Origin: Opitutaceae bacterium
GTDB taxonomy: Bacteria; Verrucomicrobiota; Verrucomicrobiia; Opitutales; Opitutaceae
Length of the DNA stretch: 64,000 bases
Assembly: GCA_027482185.1 (NCBI GenBank)
Contig: JAIXWF010000013.1
Coordinates: 620,001-684,000, forward strand
Direction of reading: 5' to 3'
Below are positions 27,037 through 36,585 of this stretch, piece by piece (position 1 is the stretch's first letter; every line of letters starts with the position of its first letter). Position numbers and translations under genes: made by a program. The notes beneath the pieces are model-generated. The model was not told the origin of the DNA. It searched no databases and saw nothing but the letters and a program-made list of their open reading frames with translations.

Positions 27037-28521
27037 ATGGCCGAAGCCGCCCAGTCCGAGTCGGGAACGCCGGGGTCCGCCGGGGCCCCGCCGTCGGGAC
27101 CCGGCGCGCTGCCGCCGGCGAATCCGAAGTACGCCTGGGCCCGGATCCCGCGGCAGGCGCCGCCGAAGCGGTCCGCGGACGAACGCGTCGGCGATTTCCG
27201 CGAAATCTATTCCAACCACGACGAGGCCGCCATCCGCGCGCAGGCGAGCCGGTGTATCCAATGTCCGAATCCGTTGTGCGCGCAGGCCTGCCCGCTTTCC
27301 AACCGGATTCCCGAGTGGCTCGCGCTCACCGCCCAGGGCCAATATCTCGAGGCCGCCGCGATTTCCCGCAGCACGAGCAACATGCCCGAGATCTGCTCGC
27401 GCGTTTGCCCGCAGGAACGGCTCTGCGAGGGCGCGTGTATCCTGAATTGCCGCACGGACGCCGTCGCGATCGGCGCCGTCGAACGTTTCATCAACGACTA
27501 CGCCTTCGCCCACGGAGCCGTGGAGGCCAACGCCGCGCCGCCGAGCGGTTTCTCCGTGGCGGTGATCGGTTCCGGTCCCGGCAGCATGGCCTGCGCGGAC
27601 CAGTTGGCGCAGTCCGGCCACGCGGTGACGGTCTTCGAATCGCAGCTCATCCCGGGCGGCCTGCTCGTGAACGGCATCCCGGCCTTCAAACTGGAGAAAC
27701 ACATCGTCGAACGCCGGATCAATTTGCTGGCCAAGCGCGGCGTCCGCTTCGAACTCGGCGTGAAGGTGGGCTGGGATGTTTCCCTCGCGCACCTGCGCCG
27801 CAATTACGACGCCGTTTTCCTCGGCGTGGGTGCCCAGCGCCCGAAGCCGCTCGACCTGCCCGGCGGCGAGCTGCGCGGCGTGTGGCCGGCGCTGCCGTTT
27901 CTGATCCAGAAGAATGTCGCTTCGCCGTTGGTCGACGGGGAGCCGATCGACGTCGCCGGCAAGCGGGTGGTGGTGTTCGGCGGCGGCGACACCGCGATGG
28001 ATTGTCTGCGGACGGCGCTCCGTTCCGGGGCGAAGGAAGCGGTCTGCGTGTACCGTCGCGACCTGGCCAACATGCCCGGCAGCCGGAAGGAATACGCCAA
28101 CGCCCTGGAGGAAGGCGCGCGGTTCGAGTTTCTCACCAATCCGACGGAGATCGTGCCCGACGGTGCCGGCGGTATCGCCGCGGTCCGCTGCGTGCGCATG
28201 CAACTCGGCGCCGCGGATGCGTCGGGGCGGCGCAAGCCGGCGGTCGTGCCGGGCTCGGAATTCACGGTGCCGGCGGAGGTGATTCTGGTGGCGTACGGGT
28301 TCGATCCGGTGCCCTTCCCGCCGACGAGCGATTTTGCCGGGCTGAAGACCGACCAATGGGGCGGCCTGAAAGTCGATGCCGACCAAATGACGAGCGAGCC
28401 CGGAGTCTTCTCCGGCGGCGATGCGTCCCGCGGCCCGAGTCTCGTGGTGCACGCCGTGCGCGACGGTCGCAAAGCCGCGGTGGGGATCGACCGTTGGCTC
28501 GCGCGCATTCCGGCGCGCTGA
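27037..28521 (+). CDS. GltD/NfnB-like NAD(P)-linked Fe-S flavoprotein
   Basis: A 494-residue oxidoreductase of the glutamate synthase small-subunit family. A Pro/Gly-rich N-terminal extension precedes the Fe-S domain with cysteines in CIQCPNPLCAQACP and CSRVCPQERLCEGAC. An FAD site (VIGSGPGSMACADQLAQSGHAVTVFE, about residues 170-195) and an NAD(P) site (VVVFGGGDTAMDCL) follow. The C-terminal FAD motif is GVFSGGDASRGPSLVVHAVRDG. No large glutamate synthase subunit (gltB) is nearby. The close link to nifJ suggests electron transfer between ferredoxin and NAD(P), as in NfnB-type proteins, more than glutamate synthesis (inference). Confidence 0.88.
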   Translation: MAEAAQSESGTPGSAGAPPSGPGALPPANPKYAWARIPRQAPPKRSADERVGDFREIYSNHDEAAIRAQASRCIQCPNPLCAQACPLSNRIPEWLALTAQGQYLEAAAISRSTSNMPEICSRVCPQERLCEGACILNCRTDAVAIGAVERFINDYAFAHGAVEANAAPPSGFSVAVIGSGPGSMACADQLAQSGHAVTVFESQLIPGGLLVNGIPAFKLEKHIVERRINLLAKRGVRFELGVKVGWDVSLAHLRRNYDAVFLGVGAQRPKPLDLPGGELRGVWPALPFLIQKNVASPLVDGEPIDVAGKRVVVFGGGDTAMDCLRTALRSGAKEAVCVYRRDLANMPGSRKEYANALEEGARFEFLTNPTEIVPDGAGGIAAVRCVRMQLGAADASGRRKPAVVPGSEFTVPAEVILVAYGFDPVPFPPTSDFAGLKTDQWGGLKVDADQMTSEPGVFSGGDASRGPSLVVHAVRDGRKAAVGIDRWLARIPAR

Positions 28522-28738
28522 GCGGTGGGGGCGATGCGGCGGAGGCCGGGACAGTCTGCGCCTTCGCGTTTCGCGTAGTGACCCCAGCGGCGGTTTCCCG
28601 CGTGGCCCCTGAGGCATGGCGGGGCCGTTCGACCGGAGGCGAAGTTCGGCAACGGGCGTCGACATGGCGGACGAAAGCGTCAACGAATCGCTGCGCGGCC
28701 GCGACCTGCGCGTGCAATCCGGTCGATACCCTTCCCCG

Positions 28739-30295
28739 ATGACCTCGTTTTGTTCCGTCTCGTTTTCCGCCGGCCTGCTCCGGCTGCTGCTGGTCTTTGC
28801 CGTTGGGTCGGGCGCCGCGGTCGTCGCGGCCGCGCCGGCGCCGGCCCGTCCCAATATTGTCGTGATCCTCGCCGACGATCTCGGCTACGGCGATCTGCAG
28901 GTTTACAACCCGACGCGCGGGAAGATTCCCACGCCACACCTCGACCGGCTGGCCCGCGAGGGCATGCGGTTTACCGACGGGCATGCGTCGTCGGCGGCGT
29001 GCTCACCGTCGCGCTACACGCTGCTCACCGGGCGCTACCACTGGCGCACGCGGCTGCAGTCCGGCATCGTGGATCTCTGGGAGCCGCCGCTGATCGCGCC
29101 CGAGCGGCTTACGGTCGCGGGTCTGGCCCGTCGGCACGGCTACCGTACCGCCGCTTTCGGCAAGTGGCACCTCGGTTGGGACTGGCCGATCGCGCCCGAG
29201 CAGAAGCCGCTGCTGCGCGGCCTCGGCGGCCGGCAGGGCAAGTCCAAGGAGAAGCTTGTGACGACGCCGACCGACGCCCAGCGCGCGGTGTGGTCGGCGG
29301 TGTTTTCCCAGCGGATCGGCGGCGGGCCGACCACGCGCGGCTTCGAGCACTACTTCGGCACCGACGTGCCCAACTGGCCGCCTTTTGCGTTTATCCACGA
29401 CGACCGCACCGTCGGCGTGCCCACCGGCTTGCTGCCGGCCTCGGCGTTGGACGGCTACCGGGCCAGTTTCCAGGGTCCCGCGCTGCCCGGCTGGCGCTTC
29501 GAAGACATCCTCGGCACCCTCGCGGACCGTGCCTCCGCCTACATCCGCGAACGCGCCGCGCGGCAGGAGCCGTTCCTCGTGTACCTGCCGCTCACCACGC
29601 CGCACACCCCGATCTCGCCGAGCGAGAAGTGGCAGGGGCGCAGCGGACTCAACGACTATGCCGACCTGGTGATGGAGACGGACGATGCGGTCGGCCGCGT
29701 GCTGGCGGCGCTGGAGCAGGCGGGCGCGGCGTCGAACACGTTTGTATTCTTTTCCAGCGACAACGGCTACGAGACCGCCATCGGGATCAAGCCGCTGGAG
29801 GCGATGGGGCATTTTCCCAGCGGTCCGCTGCGCGGCTACAAGCGGGATGTCTGGGAAGGCGGGCACCGCGAGCCGTTCCTGATCCGGTACCCCGGCGTGG
29901 TGAAGCCCGGTTCGGTCTCCGACGCCCTCGTGCACCACGCCGACCTCTTTGCCACCGTGGCCGACCTGCTCGGCGCCCCGGTGCCCGAAGATGCGGGCGA
30001 GGACAGCGTGAGCCTGCTGCCGCTGCTGCGCGGCACCGTGACGTCGGTGCGACAGCATGCGATCAGCTGCGGGGTCAACGGCACCCAGTCCCTGCGCGAC
30101 GGCCCCTGGAAACTCGTCTGCCTGCCCAAGCCGCAGCTCTACCATCTCGGCGACGATCTGGCCGAGAAACACGATCTTGCGGCGAAACATCCGGAGCGCG
30201 TGCAGGCCATGTTGGCGCTGCGGGAACGGTTCATCGCCGAAGGCCGCACCACCCCGGGCGCGCCGCAACGCAACGACGTGCCTGTGCGGCGCTGA
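28739..30295 (+). CDS. Secreted type I sulfatase
   Basis: A 518-residue arylsulfatase-family enzyme hydrolysing sulfate esters. After a leader (FSAGLLRLLLVFAVGSGAAVVAAAP) comes NIVVILADDLGYGDL with the metal-binding Asp pair. The formylglycine site is CSPSRYTLLTGRY (C-x-P-x-R, about residues 86-98). KWHLG and TPHTPI follow, and the second metal site is seen as SSDNGYE. The start was placed at the ATG just before the leader. It is convergent with a TonB receptor, suggesting use of sulfated polysaccharides. Its maturation would need a formylglycine-generating enzyme, which is not in the window. Confidence 0.93.
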   Translation: MTSFCSVSFSAGLLRLLLVFAVGSGAAVVAAAPAPARPNIVVILADDLGYGDLQVYNPTRGKIPTPHLDRLAREGMRFTDGHASSAACSPSRYTLLTGRYHWRTRLQSGIVDLWEPPLIAPERLTVAGLARRHGYRTAAFGKWHLGWDWPIAPEQKPLLRGLGGRQGKSKEKLVTTPTDAQRAVWSAVFSQRIGGGPTTRGFEHYFGTDVPNWPPFAFIHDDRTVGVPTGLLPASALDGYRASFQGPALPGWRFEDILGTLADRASAYIRERAARQEPFLVYLPLTTPHTPISPSEKWQGRSGLNDYADLVMETDDAVGRVLAALEQAGAASNTFVFFSSDNGYETAIGIKPLEAMGHFPSGPLRGYKRDVWEGGHREPFLIRYPGVVKPGSVSDALVHHADLFATVADLLGAPVPEDAGEDSVSLLPLLRGTVTSVRQHAISCGVNGTQSLRDGPWKLVCLPKPQLYHLGDDLAEKHDLAAKHPERVQAMLALRERFIAEGRTTPGAPQRNDVPVRR

Positions 30296-30379
30296 GCCTG
30301 CCGTTGCCGGCGGGAAAACCGATCTTCGCGGCGGGCGGAGCGGGACGGGCCACGCGGGCAATCGCCGCAGGCGTACGGC

Positions 30380-33355
30380 TCAGAAAACGCCCTTGAGGCC
30401 GAAGGTGTAGAACGTGCCGACGGCCAGGTTCTGGGTGGCGTAGATGGGGTCGATTTGGTACCGGTATTCGGGCACGTTGAACAGGTTCCGGACCTGCACG
30501 AACACGCTGAAGCGCTGGGACAGCTGATAACTGCCGCTGAGATCGATCATCGTGCGGCCCTTGCGGAGCACGGGGATGGCGGCGGTGTTCATTGGCGTGG
30601 TGTCCGTCCACTTTCCGCTGGTGCTGACGGCGAAGCGGCGATGGCGATAACTCAACGTGCCGCCGATCATGTGGGGCGTGAGGGCGGCCTTGCGGACGGA
30701 GGCGTAGGTGCGTGTGTAGTTGGCGGAGACATTCAGGCCCTTCAGTGCGCCCGGGAGGAACGAGAGCGCTTGGCTGTACTCGAGGGTCATGCCGCGGATG
30801 CGGGTGGTGCCGGGACGGTTTCCGACCGAGATGAACCGATAGGTGGCATAGGTGGGGTCGTCCTGGTACCCGAAATCCTCCGCGCCGAATTCCTCCGTCG
30901 CCACGCTGTTGGAGACGTCGTTTTGAAACAGAGTCACCGCCGCGCTGCCCACCGGTTCGAAGTAGTAGCCCAGCCGGCCGGTGAAGTTTTTCGAGCGTTC
31001 GGGCTGCAGGTTGGGATTCGGGACCGTGACCGTCTGGTTGTCCTCGTTGAAGACCCAGACACCGCCGAGGTTGGAGATCGCGGGGCGCGAGATCGTGGAG
31101 CTGTAGCCGAGGTGGGCCTGCAGGTTTTGGGCGAGGCTGTACTTGACGCTGGCGGAGGGGAAAACGTTGTCGTACTCGGACCGCTCTGTCCGCTTCGGCT
31201 GGCTCATGTACTGATAGGTGAGACCGGGGATGGTGGTGGCTCGCCCGGTGCCGGAGTTCACGGCGTACCCGGCCGCCCGCACTTCCGCGGTGGAGCGGGC
31301 GTCGAATTCGCGACTGGCAAAGGCGTTTTCCTCCCAGCGCAGGCCCGCCTGCACCTGGAGCTGGCGGATGCGGGTGTTGGCCATCGCGTAGCCGGCCAAA
31401 CGGGTCTCCGTCACATAGCTCGGGCTGTCGATGAAGGCTGTGTAGAAATTGGCGGCGGTGGCGAGGTTGGTGAATTGCTCCGGGCGCTCCCGGAAGGCGT
31501 TGCTGATCGCCTTGCGGTTGGGAAACGTCGGGGGCACTCCGGAAAGCGACAGGACGTTGGCCCCGTTGAAGACCTCCCAGCGGTTTTCGGGAAAAGCGAA
31601 CGGGGCGAAGCTGCCCGTCGGACCGCCGCCCGGTCCGTCGTAGCGCCAGGTCAGGAACGCGTTGGGCGTGCGGTAGCGGCGGGTATCTTCCGTGACCTTG
31701 GCGCCGAATTTGATCCAGGTCGGCAGCCGCCAGGACGGCGTCCAGCGGGCGTCGGCCTGCCCTTGCCAAAGTTCGTTTTCGGCGAAGGTCATCTGGTCGC
31801 CGAACCGCGGGTTGGTGAAATTCGCCGGATCCGCGATGTCGCGTCCCCCGGTCTGCGTCACCTGCCAGTCGAACTCCCGCGGGGACGAGCGGCGGACCTG
31901 CCAGTTCAGGCCGGTGAGGGCGTTGGTGGTCAGGGAGACCGGACCGACGCGGGGCAGGGCGACGTATTGGTTGCTCGAGACGGTGTAGAGGAGCGCGCCG
32001 CTGACGAGCCAGCTGCCGCGCCGGTATTCGAATTTCGGCGACACCGTGCGCGTCTGCACGAACTTGTGGCTGTGGTTGAGCGTGAGATTGAGGGCGCCGC
32101 CGCCGTTGATCACCGCGAAGTTGTTCAGGCCGTCGCCGGTGATCGCGGCCCGGCCGCCCGGGGTCGTGAACACGAGCTGGCGCTGGTCGATGTAGGCGTC
32201 GAAGAGGTTGTACATCGCGGTGAGCGACAGCACGAGCGCGGGCGTGGCCTTGAAGTCGAGGGTGAGCGTCGGCGTGAAGCGCTCCGTCAACCGCGGGTTG
32301 CTGAGAAAGGTCATGCCGGTGATCACCCGGGGCCGGGGGTCGGCCGCAGTCGGCGCGGCATTGTAGGTGTGGTCGACCCGCGTCATCGCGACGTACTGGC
32401 TCGACTCGCTGATGTTCAGCACCAGGCCGAGGCGGTTGCCGAGGAAGACATCCGAGTACTCCAGAATGCCGCCGGGACGGAACTTGCGGGTCTGGGTGTC
32501 GCCGGGGCCGTAGGTGCGCCGCGGCGTGAAGTCCGCGCCGTTGGCCATGAAGTGGGCCTGCCAGGAAAGCCGGCGGCCGCGGCGTTCGAACGCGCGCTTG
32601 GTTTTCAGGTTGATCGTGCCGGCGGGGGCGTCGGCACTTTGGTCCGCGCTGGTGGTGTAGTTGACCTCGATGCGATCGACGCTGTTGACCGAGACCTGGT
32701 CGAAGCTGAACGACCGCGCCCCGCCGCCGGTGCCCTGCAGGCCGTCGGCGCTGGCGAAGTTCATGCCGTCCACGGTCACCCCGACGTACTGGGGATCGAG
32801 GCCGCGCAGGCGCGGGCCGCGGGCGTCCGGGCCGACGTAGTCGACGTCGACGCCCGGCACGTTTTTCAGGAATTCGCCCACGCTGCCTTCGGCGACGTCG
32901 CCGAAAACATCCGACGAGAGGCTGTTGGTGAGGTTCATCGAGTGGCGCTGCTCCATGATCGCCTTGGCGTTGCCCTCGCGTTCCGAGCGGATGACGACGG
33001 CCTCGAGTTGCTGCACCGGGCCGGAACCCGCCGCCGGGGCGAGTTCCACGTCGCGGGTGATCGTGTCGCCGGCGCGAACCTCGACCGGGATGCCGGCGGT
33101 CCGGGTGCCGGTGTACGAAACCGCGAGGATGTGCGGTCCGGCGGGGATGTTGGCGAGGCGGTAGTAGCCGTCGCGCTCGGTGACGGCGAGGATCTCCGTC
33201 CCGGCGATGCGCACCTCGGCGCTGGCGACGTATTCGCCGCGTCCGGGATGAAAGACGCGTCCGGTGACGATGCCGGTGGCCGGGGCGGATTCGGCCGCCA
33301 CGAGCGGCCCGGCGACGACGAAGGCGAGGCAGACGAGAAACGGACGAAGACTCAT
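30380..33355 (-). CDS. TonB-dependent outer-membrane receptor
   Basis: A 991-residue protein. The signal peptide is MSLRPFLVCLAFVVAGPLVAAES. A carboxypeptidase-regulatory-like domain follows at about residues 28-105 (GIVTGRVFHPGRGEYVASAEVRI, GYYRLANIPAGPHILAVSYTG). The plug domain contains VGEFLKNVPGVDVDYVG, the RGLDPQYVGVTVDGM strand and VDRIEVNY. A large beta-barrel follows, ending in an aromatic residue (YTFGLKGVF). Length and domain order fit SusC-like and general TBDRs of Verrucomicrobia. There is no SusD partner. The convergent sulfatase hints at a glycan substrate, but this is only context. Confidence 0.93.
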   Translation of the reverse strand: MSLRPFLVCLAFVVAGPLVAAESAPATGIVTGRVFHPGRGEYVASAEVRIAGTEILAVTERDGYYRLANIPAGPHILAVSYTGTRTAGIPVEVRAGDTITRDVELAPAAGSGPVQQLEAVVIRSEREGNAKAIMEQRHSMNLTNSLSSDVFGDVAEGSVGEFLKNVPGVDVDYVGPDARGPRLRGLDPQYVGVTVDGMNFASADGLQGTGGGARSFSFDQVSVNSVDRIEVNYTTSADQSADAPAGTINLKTKRAFERRGRRLSWQAHFMANGADFTPRRTYGPGDTQTRKFRPGGILEYSDVFLGNRLGLVLNISESSQYVAMTRVDHTYNAAPTAADPRPRVITGMTFLSNPRLTERFTPTLTLDFKATPALVLSLTAMYNLFDAYIDQRQLVFTTPGGRAAITGDGLNNFAVINGGGALNLTLNHSHKFVQTRTVSPKFEYRRGSWLVSGALLYTVSSNQYVALPRVGPVSLTTNALTGLNWQVRRSSPREFDWQVTQTGGRDIADPANFTNPRFGDQMTFAENELWQGQADARWTPSWRLPTWIKFGAKVTEDTRRYRTPNAFLTWRYDGPGGGPTGSFAPFAFPENRWEVFNGANVLSLSGVPPTFPNRKAISNAFRERPEQFTNLATAANFYTAFIDSPSYVTETRLAGYAMANTRIRQLQVQAGLRWEENAFASREFDARSTAEVRAAGYAVNSGTGRATTIPGLTYQYMSQPKRTERSEYDNVFPSASVKYSLAQNLQAHLGYSSTISRPAISNLGGVWVFNEDNQTVTVPNPNLQPERSKNFTGRLGYYFEPVGSAAVTLFQNDVSNSVATEEFGAEDFGYQDDPTYATYRFISVGNRPGTTRIRGMTLEYSQALSFLPGALKGLNVSANYTRTYASVRKAALTPHMIGGTLSYRHRRFAVSTSGKWTDTTPMNTAAIPVLRKGRTMIDLSGSYQLSQRFSVFVQVRNLFNVPEYRYQIDPIYATQNLAVGTFYTFGLKGVF

Positions 33356-33712
33356 GGGGTGGGGAACTCGAATCGCAGCGCGGGGCTGCGCGGCGATCTA
33401 CGGTCACGAAACCGGGTTTGTCGGGAGAATCCAGAGTGAATCGGAGCGGCGAACGAGCCGGGGGCTTCTCCGGCGGCGCTGGTTCCGGGTGTGGGTGTTT
33501 TTTTTGAGACAGGAGGCGCAGGGAGGCGGACACCGGAGGAACCGGAAGCTCGGATTTCGCGCGGGCGAATCCCGATCGGATTTGGGATCGGTCCAAGTGG
33601 CACGGAGCTTCAGCCCGTGGGCTTGGCGGCGGCGAATTTGAATTCCGTACCGTGGAGGATCTTCCCATCACGCGGGCTGAAGCACCGCGCTACGATGCAG
33701 GCGCCGCCCGTG
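33356..33712. other. 357-bp gap upstream of the TonB receptor
   Basis: No gene is supported. It holds a run of eight or more T (near 33498-33506) and, at its right end, an inverted-repeat element (33597-33694) that recurs at 36976-37070. The receptor promoter should be in the left part. Confidence 0.6.
33597..33694. repeat. REP-like inverted-repeat element, copy 1
   Basis: The arms are CTTCAGCCCGTG (33608-33619) and CACGCGGGCTGAAG (33669-33682), separated by about 50 bases containing GGCGGCGAATTTGAAT. It ends GCACCGCGCTACGA. A second copy lies at 36976-37070 with the same arms and a GGTGGCGAATCCGAAT centre. Confidence 0.75.
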
Positions 33713-35353
33713 TCATTTTTTGGGCTGCCCGAATTGCAAGCCGGACTCCGGCGGAGGGCCGTCGGGCGCATACTCCGGTTGGTTCCGCAGGAACTTCGGG
33801 GTGGTGCCCAGCGGCAGTGAACGCGGCGCCGTCGGCGCAGAGGGCGTGCTTTGGCCGGTGATCCGCCACTGGAGCAACCGGGCCTCGGCTTTGGTCTCCG
33901 GCTTGGCCTGCCGTGAATCGAGCACCGCCTGGACCATCGACGTCGCGGTCGCGACATCCTGGGCCCGCCAGCGGATGACCGCCAAGGCCAGCAGGGTCGG
34001 GTTGGGATTCTTGAGCGCCAGCACCCGGCTTTGGACCAGATTGACGATGCTCGCGCGAAACTCCGGCGCGCGGGCCTCGACCCAGGCCAATACTTCCAGC
34101 GCGTCTTCGTCGCGCGGACTGCGCGTGAGGGCCCGGTCCAACCATAGGCGCAGCTGCGCCGCGTCCGCTTCCGGCAACCGCAAGTTCAGATCGGCGCGCG
34201 CGCCGAGTTCCCGGATTTTCCACCGCGCGGCCTGCACGGCGGCGAAGGAACTTTCGCTGCGCAGTTCGGCGGCGCGCTGCCATCCCTCGTAGGCCCGCTC
34301 GACTTCGCCGTCCAGCGCCGCGATGGCTGCCAGCAATTCGTGCGGGCGCGGTGATTTCGGCTCCAGCTGGGCGAGCTGCAGCGCGGCCAGCATTGCGTCC
34401 CCGGTGCGGTGCACCCGCCATTTCAGGTTCAGAAGCGAGAAGTCGCGCTCGAAGTCCGTCGCTGCCCGGAGGGCGATGTTGCCGGTGAGGTTGGCCAGCG
34501 GCAACGGACCGCTGCGTTGGTAGTAACGGCCGCCCTGGAGATAGCCGCGCAGCTTGCTCTCCAGCCGGTTGAAATCCTCGGCGAAGATCTCCCGGAATTT
34601 GCGGTCGGACGCGCCCGGCTCCAAAGCCATTTCCTGCAGGTAACGTCCCAGTCGCTGCGCGTTGGTGCGGTCCTCGCCGCAGAGGAGGTAGTGAACCATC
34701 GCCCACGACTGCGCGTAGAACATCCCGGCGCGCGTTTCCTCGTTGTAGTCGGGCGACGATTCGTCGACGGCCAGCAGGCGCGACATCGGCATCAGCGCGC
34801 TGCGGTTGAGCAGCGTCACGTAGAGGTCCTTCGGGCGCCCGTATTCGACGGTGCCGCCGTTTACGCGGAAGGTGGAGAAAACCTCGGCGAGGCCCTCGTT
34901 GAGCCATGTCGGCAGCTGCAAGCCGCGGGTATGCAGGAGCAGATGCACATATTCGTGCAGCACGGTCTCCAGGGGATCGTCCCATTCCCCGTCGGCCGAG
35001 CTGAGCGTCAACGCGATCACGACTTCGTCTTTGCCGCCCACGAAATAGCCGCCCACGTCCTTGGGTTTTCCCTGGTAGAGCGGCTTGTAGGGCGTGAACG
35101 CGCGATCCGAATCGAACAGCATCACTGTCACGCGGGGCTCATGCGCGGGCTGGAGCGCAAACGTCGCGACGAAGCTCGCGCGAAACTGCTCCAGCAGGAC
35201 GACGACCTCGCGGGTCTTTTTCTCGGAAGCCGAACTGAACACCTCGAAGTGTTGGGTGCGCGCGGTGCGCCATTGCTCCCGGGCCGCGGCACCGGATCCG
35301 GACGCCAGGAAAACGCAGCACCAGGCCAGAGGCAGAGTCAGACGGCGAATCAT
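33713..35353 (-). CDS. Exported gluzincin-type peptidase-like protein
   Basis: A 546-residue protein with a signal peptide (MIRRLTLPLAWCCVFLASGSGAAA). The N-terminal half contains a zinc-peptidase signature: HEYVHLLLH, then a Glu in NEGLAEVF about 16 residues later, as in Peptidase_MA/DUF1570 proteins. The C-terminal half is helical and TPR-like (LAALQLAQLEPKSPRPHELLAAIAALDGEVERAYEGWQRAAEL). A Pro-rich tail ends it. The substrate is unknown. It follows the SQR-like gene by 101 bp on the same strand, with a hairpin in between. Confidence 0.82.
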   Translation of the reverse strand: MIRRLTLPLAWCCVFLASGSGAAAREQWRTARTQHFEVFSSASEKKTREVVVLLEQFRASFVATFALQPAHEPRVTVMLFDSDRAFTPYKPLYQGKPKDVGGYFVGGKDEVVIALTLSSADGEWDDPLETVLHEYVHLLLHTRGLQLPTWLNEGLAEVFSTFRVNGGTVEYGRPKDLYVTLLNRSALMPMSRLLAVDESSPDYNEETRAGMFYAQSWAMVHYLLCGEDRTNAQRLGRYLQEMALEPGASDRKFREIFAEDFNRLESKLRGYLQGGRYYQRSGPLPLANLTGNIALRAATDFERDFSLLNLKWRVHRTGDAMLAALQLAQLEPKSPRPHELLAAIAALDGEVERAYEGWQRAAELRSESSFAAVQAARWKIRELGARADLNLRLPEADAAQLRLWLDRALTRSPRDEDALEVLAWVEARAPEFRASIVNLVQSRVLALKNPNPTLLALAVIRWRAQDVATATSMVQAVLDSRQAKPETKAEARLLQWRITGQSTPSAPTAPRSLPLGTTPKFLRNQPEYAPDGPPPESGLQFGQPKK

Positions 35354-35377
35354 CGGGACGAAGGTGGCGGCGAGCTT

Positions 35378-35419
35378 GGCCGTCCGGTCGAATCGCGCCC
35401 CGGTCGCGACCGAACGGCC
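35378..35419. repeat. Inverted repeat between the SQR-like and peptidase-like genes
   Basis: GGCCGTCCGGTCG on the left pairs with CGACCGAACGGCC on the right with a short mismatch, around a GC-rich loop. There is no T-tract, so it is at best a weak terminator or processing hairpin. Confidence 0.4.
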
Positions 35420-35454
35420 CGCTGGTCCTTGGGCGTTTGGGCTGGCTTCCCCGT

Positions 35455-36585
35455 TCAGAGGCCGAACCAGCGGGCGCGCCGGCTCGAGCCGAAGTTGTCC
35501 TTGTCGGCGCGCAGGGCGACGGAGGGTTCGTAGTAGACTCCGGTGGGGTTCTCGGGGTCGGAAAAGTCGATGTCCACGCGGCCGATCCTGCCGGCGCCAT
35601 ACTCGATGTAGCAGGAGCCGGTTCCGCGGTGCGTCACGGGAGCTTCCTGATTGTTCAAGCGCGCAATGATCGCCGTGGCGACGGCGCGGGCCGCCCCTTC
35701 GGCGAAGACGCCGGCCTTGGGCGTGCCTTGTTTGGCGCAGTCGCCGATGGCGTAAACATCCGGGAAACGCGTTTCCAGCGTCTTGGGTTTCACCGTCACG
35801 AAGCCGTTCTCGAGCAGTCCGCTGCCTTCCAGCATTTTCGGCGCCCGGATCGCGGGCACGCCCAGGAAGAGGTCGTAGGTGAACTCGCGGTTGTCGGCGA
35901 GGGTGGCGACCCGGCGCCGGGCATCGACCGACTTCAGGCCGGCCTTGCCGATGAACGCGATGTCTCGTTCCGCGAACGCCGCCAACAGCGCGCGCGAGGT
36001 TTCGGGGGACGGCGGCACCGGCGCGGGCAGGGGATTGGTGATGATGATCTCGCAGGCGCTGCGAATTCCCCGGGTGGAAAGATAGTCGTGCATCATCAGC
36101 GCGGCTTCGCTGGGAGCCGGCGGGCACTTGTACGGGGAACTGGCGACGGAAATGAGCACGCGGCCCCGGGTGAACGTTTTGAGCAGTTCACCCAGCTTGG
36201 TGGCGCCGTCCAACGTATAGAACTCGGTGGCGTCCGCCATGCCCGGGGTGGCGGCAAAGTCGTAATCCGCCCCGAGCGCTACAACGAGGACATCCGCCTC
36301 GTAGGTGCCGCGGTCGGTCGTGACGCGCTTGGCGACGGGATCCACTGCCAGGATGGCCTCCTGCCGAAACCGCACGCCGGGTTTGAGGAATTTGGCGTAG
36401 GGCAGATGGATCGATTCCGGCGTCTTCAGGCCGAACATCACGTCGAGCTTCGAGAAGCCGAAGTAGAACGTGTCGTTTCGGTCGATCAGAGTGACCTCGA
36501 CCGATTCGCCCAAGGTTTCCGCCAACCGGGTGGAGAGCTCGAGGCCGCCGAAGCCGGCGCCGAGAACGAGAATACGCTTCTTCAT
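35455..36585 (-). CDS. NAD(P)/FAD-dependent oxidoreductase, sulfide:quinone-reductase-like
   Basis: A 376-residue flavoprotein. The N-terminal dinucleotide motif is ILVLGAGFGGLELS. The central motif PYKCPPAPSEAALMMHDYL (about residues 148-166) matches the SQR/flavocytochrome-c group, where that Cys is redox-active. The C-terminal FAD motif is DVYAIGDCAKQGTPKAG. Length is within the SQR/NDH-2 range. Only one of the cysteines expected in a true SQR is clear, so sulfide oxidation is not established. The membrane quinone pool is a likely electron acceptor by family analogy. The start ATG follows a purine-poor leader and no nearer alternative exists. Confidence 0.82.
   Translation of the reverse strand: MKKRILVLGAGFGGLELSTRLAETLGESVEVTLIDRNDTFYFGFSKLDVMFGLKTPESIHLPYAKFLKPGVRFRQEAILAVDPVAKRVTTDRGTYEADVLVVALGADYDFAATPGMADATEFYTLDGATKLGELLKTFTRGRVLISVASSPYKCPPAPSEAALMMHDYLSTRGIRSACEIIITNPLPAPVPPSPETSRALLAAFAERDIAFIGKAGLKSVDARRRVATLADNREFTYDLFLGVPAIRAPKMLEGSGLLENGFVTVKPKTLETRFPDVYAIGDCAKQGTPKAGVFAEGAARAVATAIIARLNNQEAPVTHRGTGSCYIEYGAGRIGRVDIDFSDPENPTGVYYEPSVALRADKDNFGSSRRARWFGL

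Noticed and set aside
27037-28521. Annotation as a true glutamate synthase small subunit
   Set aside because: No large subunit lies nearby and the operon partners are ferredoxin and flavin enzymes. Only the general GltD/NfnB-like family call is kept.
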